A DNA stretch of 64,000 nt from Oncomelania hupensis (GCA_036898135.1 CM072512.1:22276234-22340233); one strand, 5' to 3'; positions 1 through 32,528 are shown, counted from the first letter of the stretch. Notes: generated from the sequence alone by a model not told the origin. Translations and numbers: made by a program.

Positions 1-697
1 TTTACATGTCGGAACACTTGGATTTTTTAAAATAAAGTTGTTTCTGATATTATGTCATTAAAGACATTGAAAGATGTATGTGTTTGTGGCAGCCAGAAGT
101 AAGCAAATGGGAGGAATTCTTGTTGACTTGTGATACTAAGACAAATCGTGAGGATTTTTGTTTTTGCAAGTGATGGTGAATGAATGAAATCTGGTCAGAG
201 CTAATCTTGGGCTGTTGACCGTTGACATTGATTGTACAGTTGGAGGACTAAAGATGTGTGAGTGCAGTCTTATTCTTTTGATGTAGTCGTCTTAATGTAG
301 CACAACTAAGTTGTATCTATAAATTTGATTACTGTCGGTGGTTGTACATTGGAGTTATGCATGCATTATTGTTAATCAGCTGGCCGGTAGTTGCTTATTT
401 CTGAATATCAGGTTTGAATGATCTACAATAGTTGGTCTATTATGTGCAAGTGTTACAAGAGCGTTTGTTGCCTTGCTTGTGCAATGGTGGTTTACTAAGC
501 AATTTGTTAAAATGTACATGCATTTAATTTTTACAGTAGTCAGTAGTTGTGAAAACAGGCAGTGTATATTCAGATGTTGTATGCAAGATGTAACTACGGT
601 CACTGTATTTCAAAATTTATTATTAAGTGTTTTTTCATCTGGTAGATTGTTGATTCTGATAACAGGTTTATTTGTATAATTATTTTTGATTTACCTC
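1..697. other. Unassigned AT-rich sequence
   Basis: No coding exon, transposon end or RNA gene could be recognised here. Open frames are short and have no splice context or family resemblance. The stretch lies beyond the 3' end of the calcineurin gene and may be intergenic. Confidence 0.5.
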
Positions 698-783
698 CTT
701 AGATTTTGTTTCTCTTGCAAGGCATTTTTTACAATAGATTACTTAGATTTTGTTTCTCTTGCAAGGTATTTTTTGATAGATTA
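698..783. repeat. Tandem duplication, period about 44 bp
   Basis: A unit starting CTTAGATTTTGTTTCTC occurs twice in succession (from 698 and from 742) with a few differences. It looks like a simple local duplication. Confidence 0.75.
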
Positions 784-908
784 AAATTAGGAAATAAAAT
801 TGGAGAAAAAAAAATCTGTTGCATTTTTTAATATATATATATAGATATTTTAAATTTTTTTTTATCATCCACTTATGACATTATATTCTGTTATTTCTGT
901 ATGGTTTA

Positions 909-1885
909 CCACCCCCGTTGGAGTGCCGGGGGTTTCAGTATAAATAGTATCCCCACTTTCTGGAAATTTAGTGCTTTAAATTCCCACTGTCGCTGTCTTT
1001 CTCATTTGCTCTTTCTCATTCCTGCTCTTTTCTATCAATCTGCTATACTATCGTCTTCTTCGCTAGACCAGTCTCCTACCTTTTTTCTTGAAAACTCTTC
1101 CGGGACAAGACTCCTTGTTTGTGTATGAGGTCTGTTGGATCAGCTTGGGAATATTGGACGCTTTCTGCCAGGTGGTCACTAGGGCTTCCTACTAGGGCTT
1201 CCTATGATCAGTGTTCCCTCCACACAAAGAAAATGAGAGTCCTTGGGACTCCCAGGTATAAAATTTTGAGTCCTTGTGCAAATTTTGAGAGTCCCCAAAT
1301 CGGTGGATGAACGGGTTTTGGGCCCAGTCAACCAAGTCAGAAGTGACATGATCGTGTATGATAGAATCAAAGAATGGATTCACGAAGATTTCTTCTGTTC
1401 AGTGAATGGATTGCTTGGAGGAAGTTTACAATGCGCACGCATGCGATTTTTAAGGACAACTCCCGACACAATCTTTAATCGTCTGCAATGGCAGTCTCAG
1501 TTGGGTTCCACAGGACGCACACATGCAAATTTTTCTGCGTCATTTTTCATATTTTGTGCGTAATTGACATACTACTGTGCGTAATCGGGAACACTGCTAT
1601 GACGTTATTATTTAGCAATGTAGGCATTTTATATGTATGTGTTTTGTTGATAATTTATAATGTTTGTATTCTATTTTGTTTTTGTAAACGGGGGTTCGAT
1701 AAGTTGGGGTGAAGCCTCAGCCGTCTCCTGCGTGGGATGTCTTTATTGTAAAGTGACTGGCTGGTGGAGAGCTTTCGGTTTTATCACTAGGGTTGTTTCA
1801 GCAGATCTTTTATGGGGATCGGGGGTTGTCCGGTCCTGATTTGGCTCGGAATAGTCCGCTGGACCTAAAGCAATAATAATGTAAT
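909..1885 (+). mobile_element. Short non-autonomous retroelement sharing ends with an I-type LINE
   Basis: The element starts with a C/G-rich head (CCCCGTTGGAGTGCCGGGGG) followed by a TATAAATAG motif. Its 5' part of about 130 bp matches the 5' end of the larger LINE at 47.3-50.25 kb (minus strand). Its last 50 bp or so (GGACCTAAAGCAATAATAAT) match that LINE's 3' end. The body in between is shared with the copies at 46.9-47.3 and 60.5-60.9 kb but is not seen in the larger LINE. A 10-bp direct repeat, GTATGGTTTA, flanks it (899-908 and 1886-1895), as expected for target-primed reverse transcription. It codes for nothing recognisable. A 388-bp hAT-like insert sits inside it. I infer that it borrows the LINE's enzymes; LINE family names are inferred from protein motifs only. 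Confidence 0.7.
1209..1596. mobile_element. hAT-like MITE inserted in the retroelement
   Basis: The ends are a perfect 10-bp inverted repeat, CAGTGTTCCC and GGGAACACTG. The flanks CTATGAT (1202-1208) and CTATGAC (1597-1603) look like a slightly diverged target duplication. The related copy near 60.78 kb has the uninterrupted site, which confirms this stretch as an insertion. At 388 bp with no transposase frame it is non-autonomous. CAGTG-type ends and a 7-8 bp duplication fit the hAT superfamily. Confidence 0.75.
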
Positions 1886-1983
1886 GTATGGTTTATCAGA
1901 CGTGTTTACACATTCATACCATAGCTAAAGCTGAACATAAAATGTAAAGTTTCTTTCTGTTGGGCAAAGAGCGTTCTCTAAAG

Positions 1984-3073
1984 CAGGGTCTGTAAAGAAA
2001 AATGGTTTCAAAATTCCCAAACGTTCCCAACCGCTACATACTTTTTCACCGACTCAATTCGCAGCAAACTCCAAACGAAATATAAACCAGTATTCCATCC
2101 CATACATATGTTTGGCAGCAGCATAAATACAAAAGAATTATTTATCTGCAGCTCTCGGTGTATGCACATTTTTTTTTTAGTTTCAATCATGTTACTTGTC
2201 GCAAGATCGGAGTGAATGCATTGTACGATTGTCGGCAAACTCCAAACATGTTCAAATTCTGATTCAGCAGCAATTTCTCTTGATATAGACCTATTCATCT
2301 ACTGTACATTGCCATACTATTTATACGAACATGTATGTTCTCTCAAGAGGCAGACTTTTTTTTTTTTTTGGGGGGGGGGGGGGGGATTACTGTACATGTA
2401 TGCACACTATTTAAACAAAAATGTATGTTCTTTCAAACAGATTTTTATTGGATCAGCTTCTCCACCCCCTTATTTCTTCTGCTTTCTCTTTTGGTCTCTT
2501 TATCAAGGCATTGGACTGTGAGATGAGATCCAATCTGTTCTGTTTTTCAGCATCGTCTGCTTTAGAGTCTGCAGTTTTCTGTAAGGATGTTTTTCAAAGC
2601 CCCTTCAACCATAAAGGCAATGGGAATTTTCGTTTAGTATACTTTGCAAAACGCTTCCTTCATATTCTGAATTTTTTTAAATCCAAGCTGCATATTCTGT
2701 TTTTTCCAACCATTCGTCACGAAACGAACATGAGCCCGGGCACGCGGAGCCAAACATGGATGTAGAAGCCTGGATGTCAGCAAACGGAAATGAATAATTA
2801 GAAACCGGAAAGGAATCGTTAGAAACTGAAAGTAGACTTCTTGAATTTTCGAGGCTCGGGAATATTACCTCTCATTTTATTTATGTATTTATTTTTTTTA
2901 TAATGTTATTTTGCACATTGTTTTTACCAAGCAAAGACAAGTGCTAAGATCGTTTAATCAGTTTTCCAAGACTTTCACTGACCAAGACAATTTTGCACAA
3001 TTTTCACAGACTGGATAACACCCTCTCAAATTTCCCAAACTTTCAAAGACTTCACAGGCCTGTGCGGACCCTG
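1984..3073. mobile_element. Candidate non-autonomous DNA transposon with CAGGGTC ends
   Basis: The left end reads CAGGGTCTG and the right end is the inverse of CAGGGTCCG. TAAAG lies directly outside both ends (1979-1983 and 3074-3078). Subterminal sequence is also partly similar in inverted orientation (AATTCCCAAAC on the left, TTTCCCAAACTTTC on the right). No transposase was recognised. CAGGG ends suggest hAT, although a 5-bp duplication would be short for that superfamily. A T14-G16 run lies inside. Confidence 0.5.
2356..2385. repeat. Poly-T/poly-G run
   Basis: Fourteen T are followed directly by sixteen G. Assemblies are often inaccurate over such runs. Confidence 0.9.
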
Positions 3074-6000
3074 TAAAGTGTACGCCACACATTCCACTTT
3101 TAATCACCTTCCAAACAATTAGGATACACTTTAGTAAAGAAACAAGTGATTTAATTTAAACACAGAAAATTTTACACTTTGGATACATGCATGATTTACA
3201 ACGTATGACAAAATGACATCTTTATGGAAAAGGTAACTTTTTTTTAATCAACATAAATTATCAGGAAAATAAATCTACAAGGCCAATGTAAAAAGTGGTG
3301 CAAGAACTAAATAAATTTTCGTACAAAAGCATATGCTGAGTAAAACCATGTCATAACAATCCTAATCGGGGAGAACTGAACAGCATACTAATTAACAGGC
3401 GCCTACAATGCAATGAGGTGGAGGGGGAGGGTAGAAGTGAGATAATCTTTTGAGGTGTGACAGTCTATTTTATTACATCAGTCATTCCATAAATATTTTA
3501 AAGCCATGTATATATGTAGAACCTTTCTGCCTCCTAGACCATTTAATCTCAACTCACTTTCTGAAATACCGGTATAAGCAAGAAGAAGAAAAAAAGCAAC
3601 TATGTATACAATGAACTACCAAATTAAATAAGACCATCTTCATTTCTATTACAAGAAAAAAAAAGCAATGCAAAGCGTGAGAATTGTGTGTAGGAAACTT
3701 CTTTGGGATGAGTAAGAAGTACAAAACCATCACAGCCAAAGAGTAAGTATGGGGAATGTTCGCTGTTCACAGCCACAGAAGATCAATGACGAAGATCCAG
3801 TAGATCATCTCATGCGTTTTTACCCACATCTGCTATTACCAAAATGACTTTTATTCTTTTTTTTTTTAAAATTGGTAAATCTATGAAGAAATATGGAAGG
3901 TTTTGGGTAATGAAAAGCAAGTCTCGCATCATTCAGCTGGCCAAACGCACGCATACTCACAAATGATCAGACTTGAAACGACAAACCTTGAGTGCAACAT
4001 CCCATTAATCACATGAAGAAATAATAAAATGTGCATCACATTAAACATTGGCAATTTTTGCATCTTAATAATGATAATAATAGTAATAAAGATGCTGGAA
4101 GAGGAAAAACAGGCAGCCACTGAACATCCTGATATTCACCAAAGAATCTGCAGCATGTTGCAACACTATCTTCATCATTGATGATGCCATGGATATAAGG
4201 AAATATAAAGCAGAAAGATTAACCATTCATGAAAAAAAAACATTGATCATGTACAGGCCAGATAACGTGTGCAGAAAGGAGATTTAAATTGTATGAATGT
4301 GAACAGGGACAGGAGATTAACTTCCTCTCTCACTGTGCAAATATTCAGAAATGTAAAGTGTTCCATGTAATATTTCAAATATATATAAATTTGAAATTTT
4401 TAGATATTTTTTACAAATGTGCAAAACACATCAACGTACGCATCATAAGCATTCTCAACATAATTTGACACGAAACTGTAACACAGGATTTGGCTTTGAA
4501 AGTGCTAAATCTCTCATGGGGATTGCCATATAGCAAGAGACAAAACCACTCGCAGGATCATCCTAACAGAAGTTGAGAGGGGTGGGGGTGGGGAGGAAAA
4601 ACCAAAACCAACACGCACAAGAAGGAAGAACACCTTTGAAAATGCTTACTTCCATATATATTATTAAACTAACTTGTACAACACTGGCAAAGTGTTGAAC
4701 GCAGACATCACGGCATAACACTTTGTTAATAGATCTGGGAAACGTACAACAATAAAAACAATAAATAAGCCGCCATTATCAAAAACCTAGGATGGCGATC
4801 ACAGTTCCAAGTGCAAGAATAAAACAGATGGTTGCAGAAGGTACAGATAATTTTTTGTTTGTTTTGAAAGTTGTTAGTAAACAAATACAATCAACCAACC
4901 GACGGTAATGAGAGCATAGGTAGCATTTATAAAATCGGAAACATACACCATATCACCATTTAATCACGTATTCTCTTGAGGATTCAGTTTAAAAAACGTG
5001 CCACACCCATACAGCAAATGGGCAACGAAGCCAAACCTGTTCATGTCATACCATAACAACAGCAACAAACATGCACACAACAGATTCGTTTGAAAATATG
5101 GGTACATGAAACATGGGCAAAGGGTTTATAATGATTAAGTCAAGGAAATCAAAGCTAAGTACAACAAAAGAAACAAAAATCTACATTATCTGACTAAATA
5201 TTTCCCACTGCATTGAAAAAAGTGTAGTTTAAATATTTATAATAAATAAAGACCATAGAACATCACATCAATTCAATGCAACCTATAGATCTAGGCAAGT
5301 AATTTTCTCTCTGAGCCGACAATGTCAGTCATTACACACAAGCTCACTGAATTTCAGTTCATGCTTAAAGCTCAAAGTATTATCCATGTGAGTGTTCACT
5401 AGTCGGATCGATATAACACAAGATTTTATGTCATATTGCACAACATTTCAACCCTTCTGTGAAACGGTGACCTTTCATCACAATTTACTAGCACAAACCT
5501 TCCCCTCCCCCTCTCTACCCTAAAAAATAAACCCACAAAAAACGTACAAAACAATAACTGAAAATAGTAAAGACTTGCTGATTGATTGTTTGTTTCTTTA
5601 GCAATATAGGTCACAATCAAATAAGACAGCTAGGGGAACAAAACTAGACTTTTCCCACTCTTATAGATCATTTTACAGTTGATTTCATAATCAGGGATTC
5701 CTGAAAAAAAGCAAAAAAAAACTTTTGGCTAGTCCACTTTTTTATAACATTACACTAATTATCTAATAATTAGTGCAACTACACATTTTAAAACTAAATG
5801 TCTTTTTAATTGGGAATCACAGTTAATCCAACTAAGATTGTAGCAACACCTGGGCGTAATTTTACAACAAGCTGCTTTGACATACAGCAGAAACAAAGTG
5901 AACACTAAAGAATATCATTCATCAACAAAGAAATATTCAAACATGTAAATAGTATAACAACTTTTCTATGCACAATAAAAATATTTTTAAAACAGAAGCA

Positions 6001-8003
6001 TACGAAATGGTGTGGGGGAGGTATAAAGTGCCAAGCGCTTTCCTAGTCAGTGCTCAGCACTAACACATAAGATTAATTGGAAAATGTTTAATGGAATATG
6101 AAATAAAAGCTTTGAAATATGTGTACTCGCTAATGGTAAATGCGATATTATATAGTTAACTAATCATAGTGAAATATATTTATAATTAATAGGACTGGTG
6201 GGGATGAAAAGCTCATGCAGGTGATAAGCAGACTGGCACTGAAACGAAAAAGGAATGTTAAACTGACAAAGGGAGAACAGAAGCAGAAGGTGCTGAGGAT
6301 GGGCTTGGGAGGACAATTAGGCTATACTCTTCAACTGAAACACAATTACTAAGACAACAAACTACTAACTGTTCAGGAAAATCGTACCGAGAGTAGCAGT
6401 GATACCTATATATATTAATTAATAAAGATAATTAGAATTCCCATGAATGATGTACATACCACACTGCTTGTTTCCCCATTATTTTGAATATACCGCCAAT
6501 ACAGTGTAAAAGATCTAACTTTTTTCACTACTGAGCAAGAACAACAGGTCATCCTTACACAAGAAGCTGAATAAATGGGTACTAAAATACAACACTCATT
6601 ATCAAGTAAAAAAGAGAGAACAATCTTAAATCTTTGAGCTGTGTTTGTGTAAAGAAAAAATATCACAATGAAACCTTAGATAATTATCTTTTGCATTTCA
6701 CTGATCCAGTACTAAATGTTCCTTTACATTATGGCTTACAAGTTGTGACCTATTTCTACTCATTCCCATCCTTGAAACAAATGTATTGATTTATAACTGT
6801 TAAAAAAAATGTGCACTTCACAATGGTGCAAAAAGCTTATACAAAGATTACACCAATACCCTTGGGGATTAAGATCAGAGTGAGTACAAATGAAAGATAT
6901 TAAATGTAAAAGTCACATTTGCCATCTTACACAGCTCTTTTTCTTTTGACAGTGTCCATCTAAAAACACCAACTTTTGCCATGTCTTTCTAGACAAAAAA
7001 TCACTAGCATAGAGAGATGTTGGGATGTATAAAAGTTTCATTCGTAGTTGATTTTTCCAGTGACAAACAATGTTAGTATCACAAATGGCACAGTTTTCAT
7101 TGCATACAACAAAGATCAATCATGCCAGGCCCCCCAAAATTATTATTACTTATTTTATTATATGTAGTTTTGCACAATTTCAACATTTTAGTTATTTTTC
7201 CACTTGAATGGAAAGGTTTAGTTGAGCCATGCCAAGAATACTACTTATCCGTTATTGTTGTCAGAAGTTAACACTAAAGTGCCAAGAAAGAGAAAACCCC
7301 GATAACAAATCCAAACTAAAATGTTTTAAGAAATACCTTAAAGCCATTAATCCTTCATTCTTATTATTTTTCTCCCATAAACCTGAAATTGTCCATATTA
7401 ACAAGAGTTGGTAACAAAATGTTCTCCGACTTGATATGCTGACTGCAGATAAGCATGTGAAAATAAAGAGAATAAAATAATAATTTTCCAGGCCACTTTC
7501 TCTTTGCAGTTTGTTACCTTAGGCTTATCTCTGATAGGTAATCACTTACAAATCTTGAACCTCATTGCCTACATCAGTTTCAACTGTCAACCGAAGAACC
7601 ACAGTCAAGAAACAAACACAACACTTTAAAAATGATTGTAGATTTGAAGATGTAGAAAAATCAAAATTCATCAATTCCACAATGGTGCTGACTTGAACTG
7701 AATGAGATCAAAAATAACAAAACCAACTGAAATCAGAAAAAGGAAACGGAGAACGTAACAGAAAAAAACCAAAACAATAATGAACTAATAAAATTGGTAA
7801 CACATTGTTGTCATGAACTGCACCCAAGTAGAAGGTGCAATGTCCGAGGAAGCAGGAAGCCAGCTTCCTGCCTGTAAACAAGTCAGATCCATTCACACAC
7901 ATTTTAGTCCTGTGTGGGTAGGTAGAGGTCTGGGAATGAAAGGGATGAAGAAGAGACAGCAAAGATAACATGGAAAAAGTGGCTAGCACAAAACTTGTAG
8001 CAG
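3074..8003. other. Non-coding AT-rich sequence downstream of the calcineurin stop codon
   Basis: On the minus strand this follows the calcineurin A stop codon, so its proximal part is probably 3' UTR. Several TTTATT stretches on the plus strand could act as AATAAA polyadenylation signals, but I cannot say which is used. No coding exon, transposon ends or RNA gene was recognised. Confidence 0.5.
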
Positions 8004-28158
<20,155 letters not shown>

Positions 28159-28211
28159 CTGCAAAATTAGTAGTGAATAGAGTTAAAGACAATTTCTTTC
28201 TATTAGTATAT

Positions 28212-28474
28212 GTAGCCGAGCTGAGTATTTGACTCCCGCATCTCAGACACGCTCTAGTCCTGGCAACAAGGCCCGACCCGAAATGTTAATTTTCATGTAT
28301 TCCTCGCAAGAGTGTTGATAGAAACCGGGTTGCTGGCTACTAGTGCCACGACATTCTCTGCAGGCTACTGCCATTAACCTGCATAAAAAATGCCTGCTGA
28401 CAATGTAGTCCTGCTCACAACCAAAAGTAGAAGACGAATGGTCAGGTGGGGAGAACTTATGTCGTGTCGTCTTG
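28212..28474. mobile_element. Left part of a long-TIR DNA element (copy 1)
   Basis: The left end GTAGCCGAGCTGAGTATTTG and the following sequence match the complete copy at 31108-31551. It is split here by the insertion at 28475-28967. The inner right part resumes at 28968-29053 and the far right end is missing. It lies just upstream of the calcineurin start-codon exon. Confidence 0.7.
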
Positions 28475-28967
28475 CAGTGATGTTACTAGAAATTTTCAGC
28501 ATAGGCCATTTCAATTTGGCTGATTCAGTCACAAACCTTTGGGACATTTTGAAAATCTTTCGGCCATCATTTTGACTTTTTTCCAACACCAAACGAGAGG
28601 CCACTGACATGTTTCGGTTTCTTTTTCGGCGGCATTTCGAAAACAAAAAGTTTTATTGCCGGAAGCACGTCGTTCGCAAGGGGAGTTACTCTAACTCTCT
28701 CTGCTGATGCATGCGTCGTCTGTTTGGCGCTTCCGACACGTGATGTTTGACACTTACTCATAACAACTTTATTTATCCGAAAGAAAATTAATATGGCCAG
28801 AAGCAAAAACGACGAAACAGACATTCATGAGACAAGCAAAAAACGGACAAAGGTTGGCAGATTGAAGCGTAAAACCTTAGGATAGCAGGCCGCAGAACAT
28901 GACTCTTTCGGACATTTTGGAATTTTATCGGTGAATGGCTGATTTGCCGACGAAAACTACATCACTG
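28475..28967. mobile_element. hAT-like insertion with CAGTGATGT ends
   Basis: The ends CAGTGATGTTACT and (inverted) CAGTGATGTAGTT bound a 493-bp insert that splits the neighbouring long-TIR element; the complete copy at 31.1-31.55 kb has the uninterrupted site. Flanks GTCTTG and GTCTTA suggest a short or diverged target duplication. On the minus strand it carries a short Lys-rich frame (MPPKKKPKHVSGLSFGVG) that could be the start of a lost transposase; I do not recognise it. Confidence 0.6.
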
Positions 28968-29053
28968 GTCTTATCCTGCATATCCAAATGGCCACACCAA
29001 AGGAGTCTGCACAGTAGGAGCCACCCAAGGCTAGACTAACCAACAAATGGAAG
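28968..29053. mobile_element. Inner right part of the long-TIR element (copy 1)
   Basis: Matches about 31413-31490 of the complete copy (CCTGCA, CCACACCAAAGGA, CACCCAAGGCTAG). It stops where the L2-like LINE begins. Confidence 0.65.
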
Positions 29054-31081
29054 GTAGACAATCTTCCCCAACTGTGAACTAGTTGCCTCCCATTCCGCCT
29101 CAAATCCCACAGCTCAAATTGAACATGTCCTTATGGCTTCCCAGTTCGAAACAGATATGTCTGGAACCGCCAAGGACTACGCCCCGTCAGTCTCCATTCA
29201 CTGACTTAACAGTGAATAATTGCCTTCAACAGTTACCACGGTCCAGCATTCGAGACAAACTTGATGCGCGCCCATGTAACGCTCCATCTTTTGAAGTGTA
29301 TGATGGACCTGCGTTGTCATCCTTTCAGACTGTTTCGGAGAGTGACATTCATGCCTTGATTGTGCAGTCTCCTACAAAGTCTTGTATGCTTGACCCATTG
29401 CCAATCCCTCTTGTGAAACATAACCTTGCTGATCTTGTGCCTTTGATTTCTGCTATTGTAAATGCTTCTCTTACTACAGGTACTGTCCCAAAGCAGTTTA
29501 AACAGGCAGTTGTGACACCGTTATTGAAAAAAACTGGACTTGACAGCGATGTACTAAACAATTATAGACCTGTATCTAATGTTCCATTTATTTCCAAGAT
29601 CCTGGAGAAGGTTGTGTTAAAACAGTTACAAGCTCATCTATCTCAAAATGGTCTTCTGGAAGCCTACCAGTCAGCATACAAGAAGAATCATAGTTGTGAG
29701 ACTGCTGTTCTCAGTGTCCTTGATTGTTTACCTAGGCTGACGAGAAGCGTGTTTCTCTTGTAGCATTGTTAGATCTGAGTGCTGCGTTCGACACGCTGGA
29801 TCACCACATACTTCTAGAGAGATTGCGCACTACATTTGGTTTAAGAGGGACTGTTCTTGAGTGGTTTTCCTCGTACCTCACTGATCGTTACCAGTCTGTT
29901 GTCATTGATTGCAATACCTCTACTCCTAGTCCCCTGTTATGCGGAGTCCCTCAAGGTTCTGTGCTCGGTCCTGTTTTGTTTTTGTTGTACTCCCAACCAC
30001 TATCTAATGTAATCACAGCCTGCAACTGTGTGTTCCACAAATACGCAGATGATACAGAACTGTCAAAGAGTGGTCAGGCAGATGACTTCCCTTCTGTTCT
30101 GTCTGAAGTAAAAACATGTATTGACAGTGTCCAGGCTTGGATGAATAGCAACAGGTTGATGCTTAACCCTGACAAAACCGAGGTTATACCTGTAGGCTCA
30201 TCTTCCCGTCTTAAACTGGTCGGCAGCGATTCTGCAAACATCGGCGGCAGCACCATCCCATTTACTGATTTAGTACTATTGTTCGTTATTTGGGTGTCAA
30301 GCTAGATAGTTCTTTGTCCATGCATGACCACATCAGTACCATCTGTCGTGTGTCCTTTCTTGAGCTTCGGCGTATTGCGTCCTTGAGGCAGTTTCTTTTG
30401 AGGGATGCATGCACACAGTTGGTCAGCGCTTTTGTGACATCCAGACTTGATTATTGTAATTCAGTTCTAGCTGGTCTCCCCATTGATGAAGTTAGCCGAC
30501 TGCAGCGTGTACAGAACTGTGCTGCTCGGCTTGTGCTTAAAAAACGGAAACGTGATCATGTCACGCCTCTCTTAATCATTAATGCAGCTCCACTGGCTCA
30601 CTGTCAATTTCCGCATTGAATACAAAATTGCTGTCCTAGCTTTCCGTCACTTCGACCACTCACTTCCACCATATCTGTCTGAGGTACTCACTACCTACAC
30701 TACAACCCGTTCTTTGCGCTCATCAGATAAAAAAAACTGTTGAAAACGACCAAGCGTCTGCTTAAGACAGTTGGCGACCGGTCTTTTAGTTTTCAAGCAC
30801 CCAAGGTTTGGAATGCGTTGCCTGCCGGTTTAAGACATTGTACAGACCTTGTTTCCTTTAAGAGCTGCTTAAAAACGCACTTGTTCCGCAAGGCGTTTTC
30901 TGTGTAAATAGTATGAACAGTAATAATACTTTCTCAATGATGCTGAACATGATATAGTGCGAATGTTGTGATGTGATGATCATGATGCATACAAATGATG
31001 TGTGTAAGCGCATTGAGTTGTTATTCTAATGAAAAATGCGTTGTATAAATGCAATTTATTATTATTATTATTATTATTATC
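29054..31081 (+). pseudogene. 5'-truncated L2/CR1-like LINE, reverse transcriptase pseudogene
   Basis: Three consecutive frames carry the reverse transcriptase. Frame 29083-29763 has LNNYRPVSNVPFISKILEKV. Frame 29766-30305 has LDLSAAFDTLDHHILLERL, GVPQGSVLGPVLF and the catalytic KYADDTEL. Frame 30290-30619 has RLDYCNSVLAGLP and NCAARLVL. The C-terminal part (KVWNALPAGLRH, LKTHLFRKAF) follows in another phase to about 30908. A stop near 29763 and frameshifts near 30290 and 30600 make it non-functional. The 3' end is an ATT repeat tail (31057-31081), typical of L2/CR1 elements. The N-terminal endonuclease is absent. Confidence 0.85.
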
Positions 31082-31107
31082 ATCCTGTCCAGGTCTTTGC
31101 ATCACTG

Positions 31108-31551
31108 GTAACCGAGCGGTGTATTTGACCCCCACCTCTCGTCCACGCCCCTTGAGAACATGGCCCAACCCAAACTGCTAATTTTCATTTATCCCTCGCA
31201 AGAGCTGAAGAGGGACATAAAAATATTTGACCTACAAAACAGTGAAGCCTGTTGATAGTAAACCGGATTGCCGGCTACTGGTGCCACGACCTTCTCTGCA
31301 GGCTAATGCCACTAACATGCATAAAATGCCTGTTTGCAATGTAGTCCTGCTCACCACCAAAAGTAGAAGATGAATGGTCAGGTGGGGAGAACATATATCG
31401 TGTCGCCTTGTCCTGCATAACCCAAGGGCCACACCAAAGGACTCTGCACAACAGGAGTCACCCAAGGCTAGGCTAACCCATAGATGGAAGGTTGGGTCAT
31501 GTTCTCAAAGTGGTGGCCGAGAGGCGCGAGTCAAATACTCAGCTCGGTTAC
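31108..31551. mobile_element. Complete long-TIR DNA element (copy 2)
   Basis: The ends form an imperfect inverted repeat of about 65 bp beginning GTAACCGAGC. The interior (444 bp in all) has no coding frame. The long inverted repeats recall MULE-type MITEs, but I see no 9-bp target duplication, so the superfamily is open. It carries the empty site that defines the insertion in copy 1. Confidence 0.75.
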
Positions 31552-31634
31552 ATATATTATATAAAAATTAATTGAAAAAAAAACACAACATAATATCTTT
31601 GACTGATGCTATGACACCCCTCATTCCCACCCTT

Positions 31635-32329
31635 TTAACTCTTAGCGTCCTATAGCGCGGTAATGCGCGCCTCGCCCGTAATTCTGAAGCGCGGTAATGC
31701 GCGCCTTGCTAGTGCATCTTTTAGTCATGAAATCACAGGAAATAGGAACTCTCCAGTGCGTGAGAGAAGGTTTAGTCAACTTCCGGAAAGGTTCCCGTGT
31801 GTTTTCCGCTATCGTTTTCGCAAGTTTGACATGGTTTTGTGTACTTTTTTAACGATTTTGTTTGAGGTTTGAGTTTGCGAAATTTTCGGCCATGATGGCA
31901 GGGGATAGCTCCGACAGTAATAGTGAGTTTGGTAACCTTATTGATGAGCTTATTGCTGAAAGAGCACAAGGACTTGGTGTAGACAACCAGAGTGAGTTTT
32001 CTTGTCTGTGTTGACTGTCTGTGCACACATTCACATGCAATCCACACTGTCTTCTTGTTGTTTTATTAACATAGTCCATAAAATACCTGTAATTATGAAT
32101 TAATTACAAGATTCCAACAGGTAAAAATAGTACTAAAGTCAAAATGGTTCTTTGGGTACATAGAATAACCATTGTGTAAACATATCCTAAAATATGAAGT
32201 TAATGTGACAATAAATAATTTTTTTGCAATATTTTCAAATTCATAACCCAATTTATTGCAATAAGCTTGAAATCCTTACAGGATATAGGCGCAAATGTAC
32301 AGAAAACCTTATAGGACGCTAAGAGTTAA
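31635..32329 (+). mobile_element. piggyBac-like element A
   Basis: TTAA at both ends encloses inverted repeats (CTCTTAGCGTCCTATA on the left, its inverse on the right). GCGCGGTAATGCGCGCC is repeated twice just inside the left end. It carries the start of a gene (31892-31991) but no DDD catalytic domain, so it is non-autonomous. TTAA target sites suggest piggyBac; the usual CCC start of the terminal repeat is not present. Confidence 0.65.
31892..31991 (+). pseudogene. First-exon remnant of a transposase-like gene (element A)
   Basis: ATG at 31892 opens a frame beginning MMAGDSSDSNSEFGNLIDEL and ending GLGVDNQ directly before a GTGAGT donor. An acidic/Ser-rich N-terminus would suit a piggyBac transposase, but no conserved domain is present. 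Element B keeps the same frame nearly unchanged. Confidence 0.45.
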
Positions 32330-32528
32330 AATACATGATGACTCCAAGGACAAATGAGGGTAGCCTCGTTCTCAATAATCACAGCAATTTCCTGTGTTAA
32401 AACAGCAACAGTGCATGTGTACTCACAGTACTGTCAAAAAATACAGCACTGGTGAATCACTCAGTCCACCTGCAGCAGCTATGAAAGTTTTATTTATGAC
32501 AAGCTATCTTGCCCGCAAAGTGCTAAGG
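32330..32528. other. Spacer between the two inverted piggyBac-like elements
   Basis: A non-repeated stretch of about 200 bp between elements A and B. No feature seen. Confidence 0.7.

Noticed and set aside
31223..31571. Small frames in the long-TIR element
   Set aside because: The same stretch in copy 1 does not keep the frame, so it is not selected coding sequence.
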